Source of the DNA: an uncultured Eubacteriales bacterium
GTDB taxonomy: Bacteria; Bacillota; Clostridia; Oscillospirales; CAG-272
NCBI GenBank assembly: GCA_902462015.1
Contig: CABPZV010000091.1
Location: 1-8,270 of the forward strand
Reading direction: 5' to 3'
Length of the DNA: 8,270 bases
Shown here: one piece after another, positions 1 through 7,139 of the stretch
Numbering within the stretch: position 1 is the stretch's first letter
Layout: each line of letters opens with the position of its first letter
The notes under the pieces: generated by a model
Databases searched by the model: none
What the model was told of the DNA's origin: nothing
Seen by the model: the letters and a program-made list of their open reading frames with translations, nothing else
Made by a program: the position numbers and the translations under genes

Positions 1-44
1 GCGTTGCTCCGATTTAAATAAATCTTTTCATACTGTGTCCTAAT

Positions 45-65
45 GGCACAGCAAAGTTTTGTGCC
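45..65 (+). other. Small hairpin in the leader upstream of rlmB
   Basis: GGCACA (45-50) pairs with TGTGCC (60-65) across a 9-base loop. No T-run follows (the next bases are TTGCC), so it is not a standard terminator. It lies between a short open stretch ending TAA at 19-21, which could be the tail of an upstream gene too short to identify, and the rlmB start. It may be a leader structure or chance. Confidence 0.25.
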
Positions 66-135
66 TTGCCTGTCAGATAGACCGGCATTTTACGGAAGAT
101 AATACCGGCCAAAACTCCAAGTATGTACAAAAGGC

Positions 136-996
136 ATGGTCAAAAAAATGGATAACAAAGGATATAACCGCAGCGGGAGACCGAATAAACGATTTGACAG
201 ACGCGGAAATTTTAATTCTGTAAGATATAATAATACAGATGATAAAAGTACGGAGATGACAGAAGGTGTGATTGCCGGAAGAAATGCAGTGATCGAGCTT
301 CTTAAATCCGGTCGTTGTATTGACAAGCTTTATGTTAAAAAAGGCGAACTTGAGGGTTCTGCGAAGCTGATTGTTTCTGAGGCAGCTGCGCGCGGAATTC
401 CGGTTATTGAAACAGAGCGTTCCGGGCTTGACCGGCTTAGCGGCGGAAGCTTGCATCAGGGTGTTGTTGCTGTTGCAGCGGCGAAGGAATATGTCGGAAT
501 TGATGATATTCTTCAAATAGCTAAAAAAAGAAATGAAGTTCCTTTTGTTGTGATTCTTGACGGCATCGAAGATCCGTATAATTTAGGAGCTATAATACGT
601 ACGGCAGAGTGTGCCGGTGTACATGGCGTAATAATTCCTAAAAGAAGATCTGCACTTCTCTCATCAACTGTTGAGAAGGCTTCTGCCGGTGCACTTGAAT
701 ATATGGCAGTTGCTAAGGTTTCAAACCTTACATTTGCTGTTGATGAGCTAAAAAAAGCCGGTCTTTGGATTTATGCTGCGGAAGCTGACGGACAGGAGAT
801 ACATAAAACTGATATGCGCGGTCCTGCCGCATTTGTCTTCGGAAGTGAGGGAGGAGGAATTTCTCCGCTTCTGCGTTCAAAATGTGATTTTGTGGTTTCT
901 GTTGATTTAAAAGGAAAAATAAATTCTCTGAACGTTTCAGCGGCTGCTGCCGTTGTACTCTTTGAAGCGCGTTTGCAGCGTGACGGCGTAAGATGA
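136..996 (+). CDS. rlmB: 23S rRNA (guanosine-2'-O-)-methyltransferase RlmB (TrmH/SpoU family, SPOUT fold)
   Basis: It transfers a methyl group from S-adenosylmethionine to a ribose 2'-OH in 23S rRNA; the E. coli enzyme acts on G2251 in the peptidyl-transferase region. All three SpoU motifs are visible: motif 1 NLGAIIRTA (from N149, with R155), motif 2 FGSEGGGIS (from F235), and motif 3 INSLNVSAAAAVVLFE (N263, S264, N266), which form the trefoil-knot SAM site. An L30e-like RNA-binding domain occupies roughly residues 44-108 (GVIAGRNAV through LHQGVVAVA). Residues 1-42 are a basic, Asn/Arg/Lys-rich tail, probably an RNA-binding extension, longer than in the shortest family members. The start is uncertain: ATG 136 has AAAGG almost touching it, while ATG 148 (four residues shorter) lies 13 bases after the same AGG. 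In Firmicutes this gene often follows mini-RNase III; here the upstream gene is outside the window. A specificity other than G2251 within the TrmH family cannot be excluded. Confidence 0.93.
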   Translation: MVKKMDNKGYNRSGRPNKRFDRRGNFNSVRYNNTDDKSTEMTEGVIAGRNAVIELLKSGRCIDKLYVKKGELEGSAKLIVSEAAARGIPVIETERSGLDRLSGGSLHQGVVAVAAAKEYVGIDDILQIAKKRNEVPFVVILDGIEDPYNLGAIIRTAECAGVHGVIIPKRRSALLSSTVEKASAGALEYMAVAKVSNLTFAVDELKKAGLWIYAAEADGQEIHKTDMRGPAAFVFGSEGGGISPLLRSKCDFVVSVDLKGKINSLNVSAAAAVVLFEARLQRDGVR

Positions 997-1106
997 CAGA
1001 TACTAAAGCGTTGTTTATATATTAATGTAGTATAATTGCTTATAAAATTTTCTTTCTGAATTATATCTCGGTGAAAAATACGTTAGATTATAAATGAGGG
1101 TATAAT

Positions 1107-3689
1107 ATGAATGAGAAAAAACATGTAGAAAACGAAATTGTTAAAAAAACCCCAGTGACTGAGTCAGCAGTTGAAAAAGATATCGGAAAAGAACGTGAAT
1201 ATGCAGTGTCCGCAAATGATTTGCTCGGAAAGCTTAAAGGAAATATAGGAGTTCTGAAGCAGAGAAAAAACAGCTCTGCTGGAACGGCTATACCGGAAGA
1301 AAATGAAGTGGGGAATGCCGCAGGCGAGACCGGCGAATCCTCCACTTCGGATAAAGTCTGTGAAATCAATGAGTCTGATTTTGGGAATATGGCTGACAAC
1401 GCCGTTGATTTTGAAATTTCAGATAAATCTGATGAGTGTGCGGCGAATGAAACAGATAAATCCGGCATGCCGGACAGCATAGAAACAGAACCTGTAATTT
1501 CAGATTCGGATGGAATTGAACAAATTTTTAAAGCGGCAGACAGTATTTCGGATGTAAAGGCCGGCGAAACACAATCAGAAAATTACTATGAATATGAAGA
1601 TGATGAATCGACGAAATCTGAAAAAGAATTAAAATCTGTGGAAACTGAAAATGTCTCAGATGGCCTGTCTGACGTTCTGCCAGAAGCTGCTGAGGGTGAA
1701 CCGACGGCTCAGAATTTTGTTAATTCAGATGATATTGAAAATACAGAGGCTTCAGCATCAGAGACTGGTGAGCCTTTTGATGATTTTGATTCTGACGACA
1801 GCGTTGACGACACCGATGTACAGCTTATGGTAGCTTTTGGAATGGATGACGAGTTAGTTCAGACTGTCGGGCTTGATAAGGCTGCAGAGCTTTCGGAAAA
1901 TGCGGACAAGACAGGAAAGCTTATTCTTCCAAAGGAAAAGAAAAAAGAAAGGGAAGAAGTAGAATTTACTTCTTCTGACCAGATAAAATCGATTCTGTCT
2001 AATTATAAGGCTAAATACAGGCTTCTTCTTCTTCGTCTGCTGGGAGGAGGGTTACTGCTTATTTTCTCATTCCTTTTTGAAAATCTGTCTGAATTCGGAG
2101 CTAAGCTTCCGAACTGGATGGATTCGAGAACTTATCCGGTTGTATATACAATGCTTGGCTTCCAGCTACTTGTTCTTGCAGCTGTACTTGTTAAGGACAG
2201 ACTTGTTGAGGGATATCGTTCGTTTTCACGTTTTCAGCTTACACCTGACAGTGCTCTGTTTATAGTAACTGCATTCAGCGCAGTATATGAAGTTTTGATG
2301 TGCATTCTTCATTTTCACGCTGTTGGTGATAAGATTAGATTTTTTAATTTTCCTGTAATCCTTATGATATTCATTTCTCTTATTGGAGAGTATATGGACC
2401 TTAAACGGGAAATATTCAGTTTCAATGTTATTGCATCAAAGAAGCATAAATTTGCAATAGAGAGCTTGAGTGAAAAGCAGGCGACGCTTGAAACGGCGGC
2501 TTTTGCCGGATTTATGCCGGAAAATTCTTCTATATTCCGGATTGCTGAAACAGAATTTGTTGACGGATTTTACTCCAGAATGAAAACATCGGTTTCATTA
2601 CGCCGTGTTATTAATGTACTTCTTCCGATATCTTTCGGTGCGGCAATAGTATTTTTTATCTGGAATTTGATTATAGAACGCAGTGTATCTTCTGCTCTTA
2701 CGGTCGCTGAATATACGCTGATATTTGGAGTTCCCTTTATTACAATGCTGGTTTTTAGTTATCCATTTTACTCAGCTTCGAAACGCGCATATAAAATTGG
2801 AAGTGCGGTTATCGGAGGCAGTTCACTTGAAGAGTATAGCTGTACATCGTCTGCAATTACTTTTGAGGATAAAGATGTTTTTCCGGCAAGCGGAGTAATG
2901 GTAAAGAGTATAAAGACATACGGTGATTCCAGAATAGATTACATAATATATAATGTAGCAAGTCTTTTTATGAAGGTTGGAGGACCGCTTGCCGAAGTTT
3001 TTGAATCGGCGACGCGTGATCTTGAACATACCGAGGATGTAAAGCTGACAAGAGTGGTTGCCGGAGGTCTTGAGGCATATATTTCCGGTGAGCACGTTTA
3101 TTGCGGCAGCTTTGACTTTTTTGCGGAAAACGGACTGAATGTTCCCGGTGATCCGGAGGACGAGGCACTGCTTGATGACGGAGCGGTAAGTATAATGCTT
3201 CTTGCAATTGACGGCGAAGTTGTCGCAAAGCTGTATGTTCAGTATATGTTTGACAGGGATTTCGAAGTAACTATCAAACAGTTCAGCAGGCTTGGCATCT
3301 GTGTTGGGATTAAAACATTTGACCCTAACATCACAGATGAAATGCTAAACAGAAAAATAAGGCTTTCCGATTACCCGATTAAGGTTTTGCGCTGCAGAAC
3401 GATTGACGATTTGTCTGTTTCATCTGAGCATGTGGAATCAGGCGTTGTTTCGAAAAAGTCTGTCAAATCAATGATGCAGGCATATTCTCTATGCGAAAAG
3501 GTTCTTCATGCTATGAAGAGCGGTATAATGCTTAAGATTCTATCTATGGCCTTTGCATTTTTGATTGTTGCATTGGTTCTGCTGTTTGGTGTCGGAGGAG
3601 AGATCTGTTCGTATCATGCTGCGCTTTATCAGTTGATCTGGGTTGTTCCTGCCATTTTTATAACAAGACTGTATGTAACTAAAAACTGA
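1107..3689 (+). CDS. P1B-type P-type ATPase-like membrane protein, probable pseudoenzyme, with a long acidic N-terminus
   Basis: Seen: ATG 1107 follows GAGGG by six bases. Residues 1 to about 300 are low-complexity and rich in Asp, Glu and Ser, with only short hydrophobic islands (about 33-52 and 237-262). Eight hydrophobic helices follow, near 303-325, 343-362, 382-402, 413-432, 501-523, 536-555, 806-830 and 838-858. This matches the MA, MB, M1-M6 layout of P1B heavy-metal ATPases. Helix six and its tail (FGVPFITMLVFSYPFYSASK, then GSAVIGGSSLEE) align with the family's CPC helix and its GxLIKGGxxLE continuation. A DKTGTLT-like site reads D588-K589-DVFPA. A nucleotide-domain-like stretch follows (GG at 653-654, CGS at 666-668), then DR at 716-717 and TFD at 737-739 where TGD is expected. 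Missing: TGES, the CPC motif, most of the actuator domain, and the GDGxND hinge. Inference: it cannot run a normal phosphorylation cycle and is more likely a structural, sensing or regulatory protein. The reading frame is intact over 860 codons, so it is not simple decay. Its own terminator follows at 3709-3749. The function is unknown. Confidence 0.75.
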   Translation: MNEKKHVENEIVKKTPVTESAVEKDIGKEREYAVSANDLLGKLKGNIGVLKQRKNSSAGTAIPEENEVGNAAGETGESSTSDKVCEINESDFGNMADNAVDFEISDKSDECAANETDKSGMPDSIETEPVISDSDGIEQIFKAADSISDVKAGETQSENYYEYEDDESTKSEKELKSVETENVSDGLSDVLPEAAEGEPTAQNFVNSDDIENTEASASETGEPFDDFDSDDSVDDTDVQLMVAFGMDDELVQTVGLDKAAELSENADKTGKLILPKEKKKEREEVEFTSSDQIKSILSNYKAKYRLLLLRLLGGGLLLIFSFLFENLSEFGAKLPNWMDSRTYPVVYTMLGFQLLVLAAVLVKDRLVEGYRSFSRFQLTPDSALFIVTAFSAVYEVLMCILHFHAVGDKIRFFNFPVILMIFISLIGEYMDLKREIFSFNVIASKKHKFAIESLSEKQATLETAAFAGFMPENSSIFRIAETEFVDGFYSRMKTSVSLRRVINVLLPISFGAAIVFFIWNLIIERSVSSALTVAEYTLIFGVPFITMLVFSYPFYSASKRAYKIGSAVIGGSSLEEYSCTSSAITFEDKDVFPASGVMVKSIKTYGDSRIDYIIYNVASLFMKVGGPLAEVFESATRDLEHTEDVKLTRVVAGGLEAYISGEHVYCGSFDFFAENGLNVPGDPEDEALLDDGAVSIMLLAIDGEVVAKLYVQYMFDRDFEVTIKQFSRLGICVGIKTFDPNITDEMLNRKIRLSDYPIKVLRCRTIDDLSVSSEHVESGVVSKKSVKSMMQAYSLCEKVLHAMKSGIMLKILSMAFAFLIVALVLLFGVGGEICSYHAALYQLIWVVPAIFITRLYVTKN

Positions 3690-3708
3690 TGCTTTATGTG
3701 GTCTTTAT

Positions 3709-3749
3709 AGTGCTGACAGGGTGTTAAGCTTTATCAGCACTGTTTTTTT
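3709..3749 (+). terminator. Rho-independent terminator after the P-type ATPase-like gene
   Basis: AGTGCTGA (3709-3716) and TCAGCACT (3734-3741) form a perfect 8-bp stem with a 17-base loop. A run of seven T (3743-3749) follows after one G. It begins 20 bases past the stop codon at 3687-3689, so the transcript carrying the ATPase-like gene probably ends here and the radical-SAM genes have their own promoter. Confidence 0.85.
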
Positions 3750-3787
3750 CTGTAATTATTTATATATGAGATATATTGAGTATAGTA

Positions 3788-3811
3788 TCAACAATACTTA
3801 AGTATTGTTGA
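3788..3811. repeat. Perfect 24-bp palindrome, candidate operator
   Basis: The half-site TCAACAATACTT is followed directly by its exact reverse complement AAGTATTGTTGA. It lies 63 bases before the radical-SAM start codon. A run of A follows it and no T-run flanks it on either strand, so it does not look like a terminator. A weak -10-like TATAGT (3781-3786) sits two bases upstream, which would place the palindrome over the transcription start, as for a repressor operator. The regulator is unknown. As RNA it could fold as a 10-bp AU-rich stem with a UUAA loop. Confidence 0.55.
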
Positions 3812-3874
3812 AAAAATCACGTGTTACTCAAAGCCGGACAAAGCTGTGAGTTAAATCGAAAGGTATGATTAAAT

Positions 3875-5734
3875 ATGAGATATAACACAATTTTGAAGGG
3901 AGTAGAAAAGCCGGGCAGATATATTGGCGGAGAGTGGGGACAGACTCTGAAGGATAAGAACACGGTTAAAGCAAGGGTAGCCTTTTGTTTTCCGGACACA
4001 TATGAAATTGGAATGTCAAATCTCGGCGTAAGAATTTTATATGGTGTATTAAATCAAGAGCCTGATGTCTGGTGCGAACGGTCTTATGCGCCGTGGCCGG
4101 ATATGGAGGAGAGGATGCGTGAGAACAATATACCTTTGTACGCCTTTGAAAGCGGTGATCCTATTTCAGAATTTGATGTTGTTGCTTTCACGCTTCAGTA
4201 TGAGCTCTGTTACTCTAACGTTCTGAATATGCTGGAGCTTGGAGGTATCCCGCTGCTTGCGGCAGAACGTGGTGAGAATGCCCCTATTGTAATCGGCGGC
4301 GGCCCCTGCGCATACAATGCCGAGCCTGTTGCGGATTTTTTTGATGTTTTTAGTATCGGGGAGGGAGAGGAGGCGCTTCCCGAGTTTACACAGCTTTATA
4401 TAAAGTTAAAGTCTGAAGGTGCTGATCGCGCAACAGTACTTCGTGAGATTTCCCATCTTGACGGTTTTTATGTACCTTCGCTGTATGATGTGAGCTATAA
4501 TAATGACGGAACAATTGCTTCATATTCTCCCAAATATCCTGATGTACCTGCGCGAGTCCGGAAACGTATTATCTCTGATATGGATTCATCTTATTTTCCC
4601 GACAGGCTTATAATGCCGTATATTGAAACGGTTCATGACCGGATAGTTCCGGAGGTGTACCGCGGATGTATACGTGGATGCCGTTTTTGCCAGGCCGGGA
4701 TGATTTACCGTCCTGTCCGTGAAAAAAGTCCTGAGGTTCTTGACTCTCAGTGCCGTAAGCTTTATGAAAACACCGGATTTGATGAGATTTCTCTTTGTTC
4801 GCTAAGTATCAGTGATTACTCACGTCTCGGTGAGCTTACCGACAGACTGCTTTCCTGGACAGAGAATAAGAACGTTAGCATATCGCTGCCCTCTCTTCGC
4901 GTTGACAGTTTTACAAAAGAACTTATGGAGAAGATTTCGAGTGTGCGCGCAAGCGGAATAACATTTGCTCCTGAGGCGGGGACTCAGAGGATGCGTGATG
5001 TAATTAATAAAAACGTCAAAAGTGATGATCTTATGCGCGCATGCGGGACAGCGTTTGAAGCCGGAAAAAATCAGGTAAAGCTGTATTTTATGAATGGTCT
5101 GCCTACTGAGACTAAAGAGGATATTGAAGGTATTGCAAAGCTTGCAAAGGATGTAATAGAGCTTTATTATAGTCTTCCGGGAACAAAAAAATCACGCCAG
5201 CCCCAAGTGACAATTTCTGTTTCATGTTTTATTCCCAAGCCCTTTACCCCGTTTCAATGGGAAGCTCAGGACAGCTTAGAACTGCTTGAGGAAAAACAGC
5301 GGTGGCTCAGGGAAGCTATAACCGACAGAAAGATACGATATACGTGGCATGATGCGCGCGTAAGCCGTATTGAAGCCGTTTTTGCAAGGGGAGACCGCAG
5401 GCTTGGAAAAGCTTTGCTTGAGGGTAGAAGACAAGGAAGACGTTTTGACAGCTGGGATGAATTCTTTGATTACGACTCGTGGATTAAAATATTTGAAACT
5501 GTTGGAATTGATCCATCTTTTTATGCAAACAGAAAGTTTGGCAGAGATGAGCTTCTTCCCTGGGATGTAATTGACTGCGGTGTTGAAAAACGTTTTTTTG
5601 CATCTGAGGCCGACAAAGCATATAGATGTTCTACAACACCAAGCTGCGCCGAAAAATGTTCCGGGTGCGGAGCGAATAAAATGGGAGGAGACTGCAGATG
5701 GTGTCCAACGGGATCAGGACAGAAGAAAAATTAG
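3875..5734 (+). CDS. TIGR03960-family radical SAM protein with a B12-binding-like N-terminal domain
   Basis: This is a radical S-adenosylmethionine enzyme of unknown substrate. The N-terminal part (about residues 30-190) resembles a cobalamin-binding Rossmann domain, including IGGGPCAYNAEPVADFF (from I140) and GEGEE, though the classic DxHxxG cobalamin motif is not visible. The radical-SAM core carries the [4Fe-4S]-binding CxxxCxxC (C265, C269, C272), a FAPEAGT stretch (from F364) and NGLPTET (from N407), as expected for a SAM-binding barrel. The C-terminus has six cysteines (C585, C591, C595, C598, C607, C610), suggesting a further metal or Fe-S site. The length fits the family when the partner domain is encoded separately. 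ATG 3875 has AAAGG 11 bases upstream; an earlier ATG at 3865 is out of frame and stops after six codons. The next gene encodes the usual partner (TIGR03936), about 66 bases downstream on the same strand. Family assignment is strong; the reaction is not known to me. Confidence 0.93.
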   Translation: MRYNTILKGVEKPGRYIGGEWGQTLKDKNTVKARVAFCFPDTYEIGMSNLGVRILYGVLNQEPDVWCERSYAPWPDMEERMRENNIPLYAFESGDPISEFDVVAFTLQYELCYSNVLNMLELGGIPLLAAERGENAPIVIGGGPCAYNAEPVADFFDVFSIGEGEEALPEFTQLYIKLKSEGADRATVLREISHLDGFYVPSLYDVSYNNDGTIASYSPKYPDVPARVRKRIISDMDSSYFPDRLIMPYIETVHDRIVPEVYRGCIRGCRFCQAGMIYRPVREKSPEVLDSQCRKLYENTGFDEISLCSLSISDYSRLGELTDRLLSWTENKNVSISLPSLRVDSFTKELMEKISSVRASGITFAPEAGTQRMRDVINKNVKSDDLMRACGTAFEAGKNQVKLYFMNGLPTETKEDIEGIAKLAKDVIELYYSLPGTKKSRQPQVTISVSCFIPKPFTPFQWEAQDSLELLEEKQRWLREAITDRKIRYTWHDARVSRIEAVFARGDRRLGKALLEGRRQGRRFDSWDEFFDYDSWIKIFETVGIDPSFYANRKFGRDELLPWDVIDCGVEKRFFASEADKAYRCSTTPSCAEKCSGCGANKMGGDCRWCPTGSGQKKN

Positions 5735-5800
5735 CGTAAAAAAAGGTTAAATTTTTACTCCGTATACACTTTTTTATATTTGGAGGGTATGGGTATTGAA

Positions 5801-6532
5801 ATGATAAACAATGGTATTACCAGTAATCTTCATGAACTTAAAGAGGCGACGGCAGCTATAAAAGAGAAAGGCCGGGGACTATCAGTCCAGCCGCCGGGTC
5901 AGAATTCAGAGGTTTGGAATCTTCGCGTAAAATTTAGGAAGGTTGGAAGACTGCAGTTTATTTCGCATCTTGATTTGGCACGTACAATGCGTACGGCAAT
6001 AATTCGTGCTGAAATACCGGTAAAATATTCGCAGGGGTTTAATCCGCATCCGCGTATGTCGTTTGCGCTTCAGCTGTCCGTCGGTACACAGAGTAATTGC
6101 GAATTTATGGAGCTTAAGCTCAATGAGGCGCCCGACTGCGCAAAAATAAAATCTGAGCTTAATAAAAACCTCGTTGATGAACTTCGCGTTCTTGATGTTT
6201 ACGAACCAGAGCGAAAGGCTTCGGAAATTGCATGGGCGGAGTACAGTATAATATTTTATCCGGAATCTTTTGAGAAGCTTCCTGATTATAATGAGATAAT
6301 CGGCGACACACTTGTTATTTCCAAAAGAACCAAAAGCGGTGAAAAAAACGTTGATATTAGGTCTCAGATTCTGAGATTTTCTCAATCGGATAATGTTCTC
6401 CGGGCAGTTCTTTGTGCCGATAATACATCATATTTGAATCCTGAATATGTCGCCAAGCTTGCAGGTATAACAGATTATGATATTATACGTGAAAGATGCT
6501 TTTTATCGGATGGGGTTACCGAATTCAAATAA
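5801..6532 (+). CDS. TIGR03936/DUF2344 radical-SAM-associated protein
   Basis: This is the partner of the preceding radical SAM enzyme; in some bacteria the two are one fused polypeptide, so they probably form a complex or act on one substrate. The family signature begins at residue 44 (KFRKVGRLQFISHLDL), followed by YSQGFNPHPRMSF (76-88). It has no cysteine cluster or radical-SAM motif of its own. The start is ambiguous. A strong GGAGGG lies at 5782-5787. TTG 5780 overlaps it, ATG 5789 is only one base after it, and ATG 5801 is 13 bases after it; I chose 5801. From there about 43 residues precede the family's conserved start, a longer leader than usual, with no better start closer in. The stop at 6530-6532 lies 60 bases from the end of the convergent DUF4363 gene. 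In many Clostridia I would expect a ribonuclease G-type gene and rplU next; neither is present here. Confidence 0.88.
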   Translation: MINNGITSNLHELKEATAAIKEKGRGLSVQPPGQNSEVWNLRVKFRKVGRLQFISHLDLARTMRTAIIRAEIPVKYSQGFNPHPRMSFALQLSVGTQSNCEFMELKLNEAPDCAKIKSELNKNLVDELRVLDVYEPERKASEIAWAEYSIIFYPESFEKLPDYNEIIGDTLVISKRTKSGEKNVDIRSQILRFSQSDNVLRAVLCADNTSYLNPEYVAKLAGITDYDIIRERCFLSDGVTEFK

Positions 6533-6592
6533 TTTGCATTCCGTGCTGTATTGTAAAATACCGATAAATAAGTGGCAGACATCTTGGTTTAG

Positions 6593-7048
6593 TTATATTA
6601 TGCTGTCTAAAGAGAATTCCTCGACTTCCTGCATCCGTTTAATGGCTGTAATCAGCATCTTTCTCTGGGTGCAGTAGTCGGTGTAATATTCTCCGGTGTA
6701 AAAATCGGTTAATTGATCAACGGCTGCCTGAATGTTGTGAATATAGTCGTAGACTATAAACAGTCCAAGTTTGTTTTTGTTTTTATTCCAAATGTCGGTA
6801 AAATTTTTTATTGCATCTTTTCCTTTAGAAATAATTTCATTGTTGGAAGATGTATTTTCGCCGTTTGAGCTGCCGTTACCTCCATCTCCTCCGTCTCTGA
6901 CTCCGCTTGCTCTTAGATCCTCAAGATCTGGGAGTGTATATGCTGCATCAAGAAGCTGCTGTGACGTGTTATTGACATAAACAGCATTGATTGCTACAAA
7001 TGTTATTACAATTGAAAGAATTACGATCGATGTAATAAAAGCTTTCAT
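6593..7048 (-). CDS. DUF4363 family membrane-anchored protein
   Basis: A 151-residue protein with one N-terminal hydrophobic segment (about residues 4-21), probably a signal anchor with the rest outside the membrane. The segment around 83-113, with W87 and a helical run through LGLFIVYDYIHNIQAAVDQL, fits DUF4363, whose members often lie beside DUF421 genes in Clostridia, as here. Residues 49-70 are a Gly/Ser/Asn/Asp-rich linker, an apparent insertion that makes this protein somewhat longer than the typical family member. It is second in a - strand pair, 91 bases after the DUF421 gene. No good ribosome-binding site precedes ATG 7048, and no other ATG, GTG or TTG start was found upstream in frame, so its translation may be weak or depend on the intergenic structure. 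The molecular function is unknown. Confidence 0.8.
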   Translation of the reverse strand: MKAFITSIVILSIVITFVAINAVYVNNTSQQLLDAAYTLPDLEDLRASGVRDGGDGGNGSSNGENTSSNNEIISKGKDAIKNFTDIWNKNKNKLGLFIVYDYIHNIQAAVDQLTDFYTGEYYTDYCTQRKMLITAIKRMQEVEEFSLDSII

Positions 7049-7060
7049 TGGATTTACTGT

Positions 7061-7107
7061 GTCTTTATCTGCAAAGACTTTTCCTTGAACACGGCTGATG
7101 AGTCTTT
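7061..7107 (-). other. Alternative hairpin elements between the DUF421 and DUF4363 genes
   Basis: GTCTTT occurs at 7061-7066 and 7102-7107, and its complement AAAGAC at 7073-7078. In the - strand transcript the middle copy could pair with either outer copy, giving two mutually exclusive 6-bp stems. They lie 13-59 bases upstream of the DUF4363 start, which lacks a clear ribosome-binding site. A regulatory role is speculative; six-base matches can arise by chance. Confidence 0.25.
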
Positions 7108-7139
7108 GAGATTATAGACTTCCTTTCTTTTGTTTTGTA

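Noticed and set aside
14..130. A 38-codon - strand reading frame with a hydrophobic stretch, starting TTG at 128-130
   Set aside because: It is short, uses a rare start with no convincing ribosome-binding site, opposes rlmB and matches no family I know. It is most likely chance.
1011..1036. TTGTTT and TATAAT as a promoter for the ATPase-like gene
   Set aside because: The -10 is consensus but the spacer is only 14 bases, and no -35 lies at 16-18 bases. The gene may instead be read through from rlmB, since no terminator separates them.
1088..1480. Long reverse-strand reading frames under the acidic region, and others under rlmB and the DUF2344 gene
   Set aside because: They lie opposite well-supported genes, lack ribosome-binding sites and show composition produced by the sense-strand codons.
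1107..2010. The acidic region as a separate gene or a frameshift junction
   Set aside because: The frame is continuous from a good ribosome-binding site into the helices, with no internal stop and no strong internal start.
5736..5758. GTAAAAA/TTTTTAC stem between the two radical-SAM genes as a terminator
   Set aside because: It has only one G-C pair at its base and no T-run directly after. The two genes are expected to be co-transcribed.
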